A DNA stretch of 64,000 nucleotides from Alligator mississippiensis (lineage: Eukaryota; Chordata; Crocodylia; Alligatoridae): positions 68,586,716 through 68,650,715 of the forward strand of contig NC_081831.1 of NCBI RefSeq assembly GCF_030867095.1, written 5' to 3'. Made by a program: the position numbers and the translations under genes. Under the pieces are notes generated by a model. The model saw only the letters and a list, made by a program, of their open reading frames with translations. It was not told where the DNA came from and made no database searches. This document shows, piece by piece, positions 23,401 to 34,390 of the stretch (positions are counted from its first letter, which is position 1; every line of letters starts with the position of its first letter).

Positions 23401-24779
23401 AGAGAAGTGGAGTCCCACCCTCTTACCTGAAGTCCCTCACATCTGCAGTAACCCAGGGCAACCAGATTGACAGACAGGTGAGAAGACAATGGCAAGGGAA
23501 AACCTAATAGAAGAGTCTGGGAAGAAACTGGAATGGCATTCTTCCACACTAGCAGCATATCTATCCAAATCTTTAAAAAATATCTTTCAAAATAAGGGCT
23601 CATTGGTACCTAATAAAAAGGACACCAAACTCTCAGCTGTGTCATGAGGATATAGTCAGAATCGGTAGGCACAAATGGAGACCGGGATCTGAATTTAGAG
23701 ATCTAAATCTGACCATGCAGTAGTTCAAATTTGAATAGTGAAGCTAAGTAGATTTAGCTTAGGATCTGGCTTTCAAACTCTTGTGTGGGAGAGTATTTGC
23801 ATCTGCGTTTTTGGTTCACTTCTCACCTCCTTAGCACCAGGAAGTGAACTGACAGAAGATGGACACATTTTAATGCAGAAAAGAATCAGTCTTCCACCTA
23901 GAACAGAAATGTGGGTGGAAGGCATGAGCGAACTGGCTGCTTTGCAGAGGACTGTTACCGCAGTTGTGATTGCTGAGCTATTGGTGCCATATGGTCATCT
24001 CGGAGTGCTCTGACTCATACAGAATTATTTATTAATCGGAACCTGTTTTCATATTATATGTAACATTTCTGAGTCAGCCTTGAATTACCCGAACAATTAG
24101 ACTGTGTTGCTGATATGTTCCACGTGTAATTTTTCTTTTAAAAAGACTTGAGGAAAAAAAGGTCTAAACAAAGTCTGAAAACCGAAGGGGTGTAAGGGCA
24201 CCTGCAGCTCCTACTGACTTCATTACGGTCTTCAGGGGTCACCTCTTCTTGTGATGTTCTCAGCAACTGTTCGGATAATACTTTGAAGGCAGAAAATAAT
24301 CTGTATAATTTGCCAATAAGCCAGTTGTGCTATGGAAATGCAACTGGCCTTAACTTAGAAGTAAAAACTACCAGTCAACCAAGCAACCAAACCCTATACA
24401 GCAACTACAGAGCATCAGGCACGTGGGTTCATGCTGGTTTTATCAGGATTATGTTTAAAAACTCAGCGGTGAATTCTGCATTCTCCACCTTCGCCCCAAC
24501 CACTGGCTGAGTTCTGGATGTCGTTTACTCCTATCCTACTATTCAGAGGGCCTGAATCTGTGAACTTACTCAGGTGAGTCAGTGAAACTCCTTGCTTAAA
24601 TAAAGCTGGTTGGACCGGGCCAATAGCTCAGGAAAACCAGAGGTAGTCAATTCTGAAAATAACACGAGGACTTGACCTATAGAGGGGCCCAGTCCCCAAA
24701 ATGGTTACGTCTCAGGCCCCAAACTGCAAGCAGCACTTCGTAAGGGAGCAAACGTTTTGGCAGCCCTACAACAAATGAA

Positions 24780-25480
24780 CCCCCCAGTGCCTCTCCCATC
24801 CCTTCCCCCGCCCAACGGGGTGCTCCGGTTTCTGTTCCCGGCCTGAGCTGCTTTGCTTTCTGCTTCTCGCCCCGTGCTCCCTACGCGAGCTGCACTCGTG
24901 CTTTCTGCTCCCGCCGGTGCTGGACGGCTGCGGGTCTCCGGCACGCGCGCGTGGGCCGGTCTTCTCCAGCACGCCGACCGCAGGTGCTAGCGGACCGTCC
25001 CCGGCCCTAGAGCGCGGCGGCCAGCGCTGTGGCAGGCAAGGTTGGGGGCAGATGCGGTGTCTTTTATTAGACCGAGTAGCTGAGTAACCGGAGCAAAGTT
25101 CTCTGCAAGCCCTGGGGCACAGGCTCCCTTCCTCCGCACCGCGCTGTCCGGCCCGGGGGGCAGGCACCGAGCAGCCTCCAGCCCGCCGGAGGGAGCCGGG
25201 GCACGGAGCGGGGCGGAGGCTGTGGCGGGCCCCGGGGAGGCGGTGCCCAGGTGCGGGGCCGGCTCGGGCGAGGCTCCGCGTCCAGGCCGGGTTTTGCACG
25301 GCGCTGCCGCCGGCACGCGGGGAAGGGGCTGCCCCGGGACCGCCGCCGCCGCCGCCGCGCAGGTAGGACGGGCAGCGCCCCCGCGCCCCCGCGCCGGGTG
25401 GGTTGGGCTGCGCTTGGAAAGGGACCTCGAGTGACTTCGTGTAGTTGGTGTGCGCGGAGGCAAAAGGGATCGGGACTCGT
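24780..25480. promoter_or_regulatory. CpG island with CCG run; candidate distal promoter / non-coding first exon
   Basis: This is the densest CpG stretch in the window, set in AT-richer flanks. On the + strand a run of six CCG units at about 25342-25358 ends at AG|gtagga (after 25362), a plausible splice donor for a 5' UTR exon. Splicing to the acceptor at 48862 would make a 23.5-kb first intron for the SYTL gene. That link is inference; no other gene start in the window needs a promoter. Long open frames here on both strands come from few stop codons in GC-rich DNA and look like no protein I know. Confidence 0.5.
25051..25112 (-). repeat. TTTTATTAGACC-core repeat fragment inside the CpG island
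   Basis: ggtgtcttttattagaccga, then gtagctgagtaaccgg and ttctctgcaagccctgg, matching the same family as 9391-9460 with GC-rich drift. Confidence 0.5.
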
Positions 25481-25490
25481 GGTGGGAGAG

Positions 25491-25553
25491 GTGGTCTCTT
25501 TTGTCAGACCAATTAGATTTGCCATTTCTTTCAGTGCAAGCCCGGAAGCTTGT
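25491..25553 (-). repeat. Second TTTTATTAGACC-like fragment at the edge of the CpG island
   Basis: ggtctcttttgtcagaccaa, then tagatttgccatttctttc and agtgcaagcccggaagcttg follow the family's order. It has the same orientation as the copy at 25051. Divergent, so tentative. Confidence 0.4.
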
Positions 25554-25701
25554 AATTAAAGATTTGGGGCTTTGGTTTGTCTTGTGTTTGTTTTCAAAAA
25601 TCCACTTGGTCTCATGAAAGATATAACTTTACCACGAGTCCGTGTGTAGTTGAGCGTGGAGACCTGCCCCTTGCGCTGCCAGTCCGCTAGGGCCTTCCCC
25701 T

Positions 25702-25759
25702 GGGGGTCTCGGCTGCGCGCTTGATTTTATGGGGGTCTCGGCCACACAACTGATTTTAT
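25702..25759 (+). repeat. 29-bp tandem duplication upstream of the U2-headed repeat
   Basis: Two adjacent 29-bp units both begin gggggtctcggc and end tgattttat. Units 25702-25730 and 25731-25759 differ only in the middle. Confidence 0.8.
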
Positions 25760-25780
25760 GAAGACGCGGGATTTCTCCCA

Positions 25781-26012
25781 GCTTGCTCCTTCGGCCTTTT
25801 GGCTAAGGGCAAGCAAGTCTCAGGGCACCTGAGCCTCAAGACATCCAGACCTGGGGCTTGCACGGAAGATAATTGCCGTGGATTTGGGAGTGTCTGAAGC
25901 CTCAGGCTGAAATCTGGGAGGTAGGATACTTGCTGGTGGTAATGCCACACGGACTGAATGACTGAGCTCTGCACAGTCCATGAAATCTGGAACTGACTTG
26001 GCCTGAGACACA
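25781..26012 (+). mobile_element. U2 snRNA-headed SINE-like repeat (copy 1)
   Basis: Positions 25791-25807 read TCGGCCTTTTGGCTAAG, identical to the highly conserved start of U2 snRNA after its first bases. Similarity then fades, so only a head of roughly 30 nt is U2-like. The body (to gacacaaaa at about 26005) is shared with a second copy in opposite orientation at 8616-8812, which shows it is an interspersed repeat. SINEs with U1/U2-derived heads (SINEU) are described from crocodilians. I infer this belongs to or near that group. Confidence 0.65.
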
Positions 26013-26373
26013 AAATTAAGAAGTTAAATGGAGGTAGGTTAAGATGGGTCTGACACAGGTGTAGGGGAAGAATGAAAGGCAGCTGGGACGAGGGATCAAG
26101 AAAAAGTGTGTCTGAAGACAGAAGTAAGAGCTTATAAATGCGCTGTCAAAGGACCCGCTGCCCCGCTCAGCTGTAACAGGCTGATGTATGTGGCCCCATT
26201 TTGCTCCATGGGGTGTCTGTGCAGGGTGGTGGAACGTGGGACTTGCCTTACGCCAAGGGCCGTCTTGTAGCAGCCTCAAACCTGGGTGCTGCAAAGGTAG
26301 TTTCAGGGTTTGGTGTTAGAAGCTCATGAGACAGCCTGCCCGGGTAGGAGAAGTTGAACAGCACACACAGAGG

Positions 26374-26400
26374 GTGTGTGTGTGTGTGTGTGTGTGTGTG
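26374..26400 (+). repeat. (GT)n microsatellite
   Basis: About 13 GT units followed by a short G run. Confidence 0.98.
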
Positions 26401-26611
26401 GGGTCAGCAGCAGGGTCTTGTGTCTGCACACCAGAAAGAAAGGGTCAGGCGTTTGTGCCACTTGTTGCCCTGGCAGGTTGCTTTACAAATGCACTTTGGG
26501 ACAATGTAGTGCAATGATGAAGCACTGCAGGGTGCCGTTCCTTCCTGTCAGTGTTTTGCTTTGTGGCAGTTGTCTGGCGCACTAACCTCTGGGCAGGTCG
26601 GCTTCCCTTTA

Positions 26612-27036
26612 CATCAGGGATGCTCAACCTTTGGCTTGCAGCCCCCAGACCCATCCCATCTGGCCTGCTGGGTTCACCACAGGTTGGGAAATGTAGCGGT
26701 AGGGGAGTGATGGCCATTAATACAGCCACTATTCCCTATGCCAAATTCCCAAACCCTAAGCCCTGGGCAGTTGGATCAGGGCTGGGTCACACCTTCCCCC
26801 TGTGGCTGGATCAGGGCCAGAGCCAGGCCCCCTTTCCCTCCCCACCACCTCGGGACTGGGTTGGGCCATACCTCCTTCCCTGCATGGGGCCAGGCCGTCC
26901 CCTGTTCCCCTCCATGCTGCCAGATGGTGCCCAGTGTGCCTGCCTTGAGTCGGGTGGGGACCACCGGTGGGATCCAGCCTGCAGACCGAGTGGCCACTAC
27001 CTATCCAACGGGTTGAGCGTCATTGCTGTCAGTGAA
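26612..27036. mobile_element. Probable hAT-like element with decayed ends
   Basis: Left CAGGGATGCTCAACCTTTGG and the complement of the right (CAATGACGCTCAACCCGTTG) are imperfect inverted repeats. No clear target duplication remains. Confidence 0.6.
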
Positions 27037-29122
27037 CATTAGCGTGCTGTGGGTTGTACCAACTAAAAGTGTGGTGTAAGTGTCTAGTGTTATTATTTAA
27101 GGTGCTTTTGACTGAGTGACAGGAATACACCATTATGATTATATAATCAGAGACTCACATTGCAGGCTATGACAGCCTGTTATAAATACACCTCGGTGTG
27201 ACAATGTGTTTAAGGAAGAAAACTTTAACGTACAAGAAAAGTACAGGTTAGGTCAGATCCAGCTCCCTGTAAGGCCATGAACTTCACAGGGATTTAAACA
27301 AGGCCCTGTATTTCTTCATACTGTTGCTAAGTCCAAAGGCCATCCCGCTAGACAGAAACATTATTGTTATACCTTTGCATTCGATCTATGATAAGGAATT
27401 CTTGATTGTAGTAAGAGCCCAGGCGTTTGCATTTTCATTCAGAGGAAAAGCTCATTTTGTGATGCATCATCAAGCCCTTTGCAGTCAAGAATGGGACCTG
27501 GGAGCAGGGATACAATTCAGAGGCAAGCATGGTCTCTAGGGAAAAAAACCACCATAATTTCTGCAACATTTCTTCTGCTCCCTTTGCATTAGCCTCCCTC
27601 CGTCCTGTGTGTTTCTGAGTTATTGTAGCCCCAGTTTATTTACTTCCTTGTTCACGCTCCATTGCTGTGGATAATGCAGTGCAGTCCAGGAGCCAGGTTT
27701 GCAGTTAATCGTTCTATGTAAACTATGGCAGTAGATAAGCAATGACAATTGATGGCCATTATTGTTTATTTTGTTAATAATAACAATGTGTTTGTTGTTC
27801 TATCAGCAGTGAATATTTTAAAATTAAGATTATATTTAAAATCCATTTTATATCCCCCATCAGGTTATAGACTATGTTGGACCCTGTCTATAAAAGGGCC
27901 AGAGTTTTCAAGGTGGAAATGGGAGGGTGCTACCTCTGAGACATTGCTTTTTATTGGTCCACAGTGAGAGTTTCAGGATGCATCTTTGAGGAGGGAACAG
28001 GATACAGTCATTACAGCCCAGCTTTATCTCAGCTCCAACCTCATGAAGTTTTTGTGGCTGAGTTAATAGTGTCTCACAGTCAGCACACCAACAGCCCATC
28101 TTCCTTCTTTCTGATGTGCCATCCCATAATTTCAGGGGCTCCAGCAGAAGGTAGCTATCAAGAAACCACATTGACAGGGGCCTAGGCACAAAAAATGGCC
28201 CTTCCCTTCACAAATTCCTCAGGGTTTCCCTGGATCTGGGGAGAGACCTGCTGGCTTTGAGGACTGACTCCCTCTCTCTTGGCTTCCTCTTCCTTCGTCC
28301 CACACCACCTACGGAAGAGTGTCAGAAATGCCACAAGAAACTCACTGATCTACCTGCTCCAGAATGGCTCTTGTGATTTAAGGGCAAACTGTATTCCCCC
28401 TAAGCTAATTGACCATGTCCCTTTAATGAACCTAGAGAACTGAATTAAAAGATTTTTCCATGGTTGGCAAGCAGACAAGCCTTAGACTATACACAGTATG
28501 GCACCGCAAGGACAATGTGCTCATTGTGCAGCAGACATGCTTTGATTTCATTTAAAATCAATATTGTTATCTACAATGCAAAAGATTATAGAAAACCTGG
28601 AGCAGTAAGAAATTATCTAAGGAACTTCTTAGCAAAGTCAAAGGGGATAAAAGCCCATGCTGGAAGTGTCAACAGGCTGCAAATCTACTGTGAGAGGGAA
28701 GAAGGGAACCTTTTGATGGCTGAATCAAAATCAAATAACCTTTTGGAGGTTGAACCTAATGGAACAATTCATCTTTTGAAGGGAGAAAATGGTACAGAAG
28801 AGGACAACAATTTACTGAAGTCCACTGCCAGGGGATATTGGATTATGCTGACAAATATGCTGCTTGTGTGGTTGAATAAGCGTGCCTCATTTTAGGCTTT
28901 TCACGTTGAGCAATTGCACCCTCAGTGACACTTGAGCAATTCTGTTAGTTCAGTTTAATAGTGTGGTGCAGAATAATTTGCAACCTTTTGCAGTTCTGCC
29001 AACAGTTTGCCCTCCATTATAACCCTGAAACCTTTTGCACTTCTCACCCTTTGGCAGTCCTCTTCTGCTGTCAGTGTAGTGGTATGTCTGTAAACGAGGG
29101 AAGAATCTGTCTGTGTTTATGG
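27037..29122. other. Intergenic, no feature recognised
   Basis: AT-rich, with a low-complexity taataataacaatg zone near 27770. An open frame of 143 codons at 28464-28895 resembles no protein I know and is within chance expectation. Confidence 0.5.
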
Positions 29123-29397
29123 CAGTGATTCTCAACATTATTAGATTCAAGAAAATGCCAACTTACTTTTCATTCATTTTTTGACCACGGAAAAGTAATA
29201 GAGCAGTACTGTTACAAGAACTCAGGTTGTAGAGGGACATGATGTTTGTGATGCTATGGATTACTTTTTGAAAGTTCTGGGTTTATCTTATGAATCATGC
29301 ACATGTAACAGTCTTTATACTGCGTGGCATCCCATGGCACCCTTTAAAGGAGTTAAGGCACCCCAGGATGCAGTAGCAGCCTCGTTAAGAATCACTG
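29123..29397. mobile_element. Non-autonomous hAT-type element, 275 bp
   Basis: Termini CAGTGATTCTCAAC (left) and the complement of CAGTGATTCTTAAC (right) are inverted repeats. Flanks gtttatgg (29115-29122) and gcttatgg (29398-29405) match at 7 of 8. No coding potential. Confidence 0.88.
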
Positions 29398-29485
29398 GCT
29401 TATGGACTCCAGACTTCCTCTGCTACCATGTGTGAAGGAGAATCAAAGCCAGTGGAAGTAGGTCCCTTTGGGTAGGGATAGAGGT

Positions 29486-29655
29486 TACACATAAACTGGT
29501 TTAAATGATTAGAAACTGGTTTAAACCTGTAACAGAACAGAAGTTCAGTGCACATAAACCAGTTTCAAAATGGCTGAAACTGGTTTAAGATAAACTGGGT
29601 TGAATGTAGTATCAGACTTAACTGATTTAGGTCAAACTGGTTTATGAAACGTCTG
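29486..29655. repeat. Cluster of AAACTGGTTTA / AAACCAGTTT motifs
   Basis: Six copies of AAACTGG(G)TT or its complement lie within 170 bp (for example ataaactggtttaaatg and ataaaccagtttcaaaa). It is probably the remnant of a transposon end with subterminal repeats; the family is unknown. Confidence 0.5.
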
Positions 29656-30756
29656 TCCCAGGCCCCTTCCTGGTTCAAGTTAAATCAGAGTCCCCAGCAT
29701 TTTGCACCCCTGGGTTAAGCTGTGTTGTCTGCTCCGGAGAGCAGGGCTGGCCCTGCCCCTCTGCTCCCTAGCCACAGCAGTGAGGGCTGGCTTACTGGCT
29801 GGCTTACTGCCCCACCCAGGCAAACCTCTGCTGGGGTCTGGGTCTGGAGGGGGGGTTAAACTTCCCTTCCCCCAAGTAAGGAGCTACCTTGCCTTGCTTA
29901 CTTAGTGCTAGCTGTCACTGTGGTCTACAAATCCCAGAAACACCTGAAAGCAGGAAAAGCAAGTGATGACCAACCCTGCAGAGTCCTACTGTTGTGAGTC
30001 TGGACTGCAAATCCCAGAGACCTCGGGGGCAGCAGGAAGAGGAAGCGAACACACAGCCCTATGTGGCAGAGAGCTGTGCTTCTGCGCCTCCCAGCTTCTG
30101 GCTTGAGCTACTGCAGGCATGTGGCTGCATTTCCTAAATCAAAAGTGAATGTCTGTTCATTTGCTCATTGGTTCAGTATTTGCAGCTTAGACTAACCTGC
30201 AGAGACTGAATCAATTTAGCCTCGGGCTTTTTGACAGTCTGAACTGAGCCCATGTGTGAAGGGGGCAGCAGTTCCTCTGCTGTCAGATTCCAGTCATTCC
30301 ATGGCAGTTTTTCCCAGAAGTACTGCATAGGCATGAGGATGGGCCGAACACATGGGCCTGGGTGAATGTCACTGCCAGTCTTATCCCTATTGTCTGATGC
30401 AGCTTCTGCAAACTGAAGTGTCTTTGAGGAGAGGTTTGAGATGGCTGTTGTGAAGACCACATATAAGCATAGTTCCTTATAGACACGTGAATGCCGGACC
30501 CAGAGCCTCTCCCAACTCCCCCTACTGCAGAGAGGCTGTTCCAAGTAAAGTGGCCAAACCCCTCTCTCTGAACTTGTAGTGGGGTGTCTTTCTCTTCATG
30601 CTTCTCCAGGGAAAGAGGCACTTTAACCTCATGCAGTATTCAGTGTAGTTTTGCACTGCAGTATTAAGTCAGTAGAGTTGCAATGGGTGTAACAGAGGGC
30701 AAAATCTTGGCCTTTACTATTCAAATAAAAAGTCTGAAAGGACAAACTTGTTTCAT

Positions 30757-31798
30757 AGTTGGTAGGGTCAGAAGGGACCTGAGGAGATCATCTAGTCCGA
30801 CCCCCTGCCGTGGCAGGAAGGAGTACTGGGGTCAAACGACCCCGGCCAGATGTTCGTCCAGCCTTTTTTTAAAGACCCCCAGGGTAGGAGCCAGCACCAC
30901 TTCTTTTGGAAGTTGGTTCCAGGTCCTAGCCGCCCTGACAGTGAAATAGCACCTCCTAATGTCTAGCCTGAAACTACCCTCCGCTAGCTTGTGTCCGTTG
31001 TTTCTTGTAACTCCCCGTATTGCTCAGGGGAACAGGGACTCCCCCAATGCCTGCTGGTCCCCCTTGACTAGTTTGTAGACTGCCACTAGATTCCCCCTCA
31101 GCCTTCTCTTGTGGAGGCTGAACAAGTTCAGGTCCCTTAGCCTCTCCTCGTAGGGCCTGCCCTGCTGCCCCCTGATCATGCGGGTGGCCCTCCTCTGGAC
31201 CCTCTCCATGCTGTCCACATCCCTCCTGAAGTGCGGCGCCCAGAACTGGACACAGTACTCCAACTGCGGCCTGACCAGTGCTGCATAGAAGGGGAGGATC
31301 ACCTCCTTGGACCTCCTCATGATGCATCTGTGGATGCATGACAAGGTATCTTTGGCCTTCCTGACCGCGTCCCCACTTTGTCAGCCCATGTTCGTTGTGG
31401 CATGAATGATGATTCCAAGATCCTTTTCTGTCTCAACACTGGCGAGAAGGGAGTTCCTCAGCCTGTAGGTATGCCGCTGGTTCTTCCTCCCCAGGTGCAT
31501 TACCCGGCACTTGTCAGTGTTTACCCCATCCTGTTCTCTTTGGCCCACCCCTGTAACCTGTCTAGATCTGCTTGCAGCCTGTTCCTACTAGCGTACCCAC
31601 TTCACCCCACATCTTAGTGTCATCTGCGAATTTGAACAGGGTGCTTTCTACCCCGTCACCCGAGTCACTGATGAAGATGTTGAATAGTGCGGGCCCAAGG
31701 ACCGAGCCCTGGGGAACCCCACTGCCCACATCCCTCCAGGTCGAATGTTCAGCTTGAACATTCAGCAATACTGGATCTTTGTTCAATAGTACATGCAA
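30757..31798 (-). mobile_element. CR1-type LINE 3' fragment
   Basis: Read on the minus strand, this encodes the end of a CR1 reverse transcriptase ([20 protein letters not shown], then [10 protein letters not shown]). After a gap with frame breaks comes the same C-terminal domain as the 36.5-kb copy (MERVQRRATRMIRGQQGRPY). The element is truncated at its 5' end near 31798 and ends at 30757 with a CR1-like tail (aactatgaaac). It is a different subfamily from the 36.5-kb copy, to judge by divergence in the shared C-terminal block. Confidence 0.9.
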
Positions 31799-32023
31799 AT
31801 CTGTTCTTCTGATCTGAAATATCTCCCCCTCATCTCTCTGAAAGATTAATTTTCATCCACAGGTGAAAGGAACACCTAGTTGATATAGAAAAGTTGAACT
31901 AGTTATTTAACTTAAATTAGTTTTTAAACTGATTTACTTAAATGCAATCCTTGTTTGAACTTTCGGTTTTGCTTCACCCAACACGTTAACTGGCTTTTCA
32001 TAAGTGTTGCATCTCAGGCTGCC

Positions 32024-32314
32024 AACAGACATTGCAGTTGTCCCAGGACAAAGTGCAGTCATCCCTACTTCCACATCCCCTGTCCTGGGACAAACCCTAA
32101 AAAGTTTAATGGGATAAAAAGTGCTAAGTTTGTCCCAGGGCATCACAAAGTGCATCTAATTGACTGTCTAAAGATTGGATAATTAAATCAAGGGCAGAAA
32201 AGCAGCAGTGCATTCAGCCATTCCCCTAGCCCTGATTGGAAGGGCAATATCCCAGGACTTTTCTGTTCTGGAACAAAGGTACAACTGGTCCTGGGACAAA
32301 TGCAGTGTCTGTTT
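32024..32314. mobile_element. Foldback / MITE-like element, about 67-bp arms
   Basis: The left arm (aacagacattgcagttgtcc, caggacaaagtgcag ... gtcctgggaca) and the complement of the right arm (aaacagacactgcatttgtc, ccaggacc ... gtcctgggata) align from end to end. No target duplication is visible, so the superfamily is undetermined. Confidence 0.65.
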
Positions 32315-34092
32315 CTAACCTTAATTTCTATTTTAGCATGCAATACAGTCTTCCCTTTTCCTGTAGTGCTAATAACCACCCCTCCTCTAATCATTGGAGT
32401 TATTGTATCTTACTTCATTGGATGGACTCTATAGTTTGAGAACCTTTGACGTAACTGGACATTATGCACTGAAGGGAAGGAATGGGACTTAATATTTTAT
32501 TTTAATTTTTTCCTGATCTGCACTAAGAAGCACTGTTCAAAATACCTCTCTTAGATACAAGTACCACCCAGCCTTCAGATCTAACAAATTCATTGCTGAG
32601 TCTGTGTTTCTTTTGGAAAGTTGTATTAAACCTGAAAAAAGGTGCCTAAACAGAGCTGACTTGTTCAAAAATATTCTCAAATCTGAATTTGTTTTCTCAT
32701 GGAAGGATGTGTGCTGGGAAAGGGTGTGACCACAGCTAATGGAATTACTCTATTTGAAGCTTCTTTTCAGTGCGTCCTAGCTCTGGGACTTGCAGGATGA
32801 TAAACTGAAGTGGAACAGCTTGCTCACCGCCTGCTACTGTGTATGCTAAATACTGCTGTAAACTGGACTGGGTCTGGACCAGATCGCAGAACTGAACACT
32901 CCTGTCAAGAGTTAAAAATTCCACATCAGATTTGGAGTTGGACTTTACAGTTGGCCTTTTTCACAATTAGAGGCTGAACTACAACTCTGGATATGAGACA
33001 TCAACAGGGACATCTAGATCCAGATCTGGTACTAAATATTGCAGCTCAGTACTGCAGTGGAAATGTCTTGTAGTGCTTCTTTTAGGTGCTAAAAGGAGCC
33101 TCTCAAAAATACTTTATTCATGTAATGATATTCTGTATCTTTCTATTTTGGTGTCCCCCCCCCCCCCACTTACATTGTTGAGTTATTTGTATCAGAAATA
33201 AGGAATTATGAAAATGAGTCAACAGAAAGAGTTATTGGCACCAAAGGAAACCCAGCAGCACTCTTAAGTTTTCTACATGAATAACTTTTGTGTCCCTTGG
33301 GTCAGTGCAGCCCATTGTGTCCCACATTTTAGGCCTCTGCAGGATGAGAGGCTGAAAGGGAACAGTTCCTATGTTGCCCAGCCTTGTCTGAGCTCCTGTA
33401 TAGCTGCAGGAGATTTGGGATTTAAATTTTTTATAACAACAAAGGCTGCCATCCTGGGGCTCTGCACTGAATTCTGATTTCACTTGTTAAAGAATTTGGA
33501 CCAATGAGATCTCAATGCACAACAATGGGGTGGTTATTTAGTGACAAAGGCTTACTTACCATATTGGGTGGTTTTAATGCCATGGTTGAGCTGACCTGAT
33601 ACCTGATTGTCAGATAGTACTTATGAGCTCAAGGTTACTGGGATATAGCAAGTGAGGCCTGGGAAGGGCCTGGTGATGTGTCACACTAGGGGCAAATGTG
33701 GAGAAACCTCTGTGGGTGGGAAGTGAAGACTGCGTGTGTCGGAGTCAAGGGAAAGCTAAACGTTCTAGCGAGCAGTTGCCATTCCCCAGACCCTCCCATC
33801 CTATACCGAATACATTTCTAACTTACCTCATCATGTGATTAATGTTGTCTATTCAAAGGTTGCACAGCAAAAGCAGAGTACAGGCCATTACCCAGAACAT
33901 GAGTATTGGGCATAGATAGAATGGGACAAGTCCAAAATACCAGGTGTGATTTGATTTGCTTGAATACGTATTTTCCTCTTGTGGGAGGTACAATTTCAGT
34001 GCTGTACTTCTTGTCCCACTGCAGATATTTTCCTAGCTCTTTTTTGGGTATAAAGTTTTTCAGGTTTCTCTATCACAAGCTGCTTAGAACAG
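32315..34092. other. Intergenic, no feature recognised
   Basis: No exon or transposon end recognised apart from the C13 run. Confidence 0.5.
33155..33167 (+). repeat. Poly-C run (13 C)
   Basis: An uninterrupted C13 in otherwise AT-rich DNA. Confidence 0.97.
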
Positions 34093-34390
34093 TGTTTCTC
34101 AACCCATGGGTTGTGACCCAAAAGCAGTCCACTTTTGGATAGGAGAATATATGAAGGGGTCGCAAACAAACTTAAAAAATGGATTCTCCTTTAAAAGAGA
34201 AAAATGTGGGAAACCATGGCTTTCCCCTTGCAGGCTGGCAGAGTTCCTGCCTGCAAGGGACTAGTTCGGGCCCTCCCGTGCCCCACACACTGTGGGGCTT
34301 GGGCTTGGGGGCGGGGGGCAGTGGGTTGGGAGTGAGGGGCACTGGGTTGGGACTGGCCATTGATGTTTACAAGTGTGTCCTGGTGCAAAA
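34093..34390 (+). mobile_element. hAT-like left end (CAGTGTTTCTCAACC), right end not found
   Basis: acagtgtttctcaacccatg followed by ggttgtgacccaaaagc and ggggtcgcaaac is a familiar hAT-type left end with its internal ggtcgc block. I cannot find the matching right terminus, so the extent is approximate. Confidence 0.5.

Noticed and set aside
24766-25525. Long minus-strand frames (up to 177 codons) in the CpG island
   Set aside because: Arg/Pro/Ala-rich products typical of GC-rich DNA with few stops; they resemble no known protein.
25791-25807. Functional U2 snRNA gene
   Set aside because: Only the first part of U2 matches. Similarity fades within about 30 nt, and the rest is shared with a dispersed repeat.
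28464-28895. 143-codon open frame as a gene
   Set aside because: No recognisable protein, no splice context. Several frames of this length are expected by chance in 64 kb of six-frame text.
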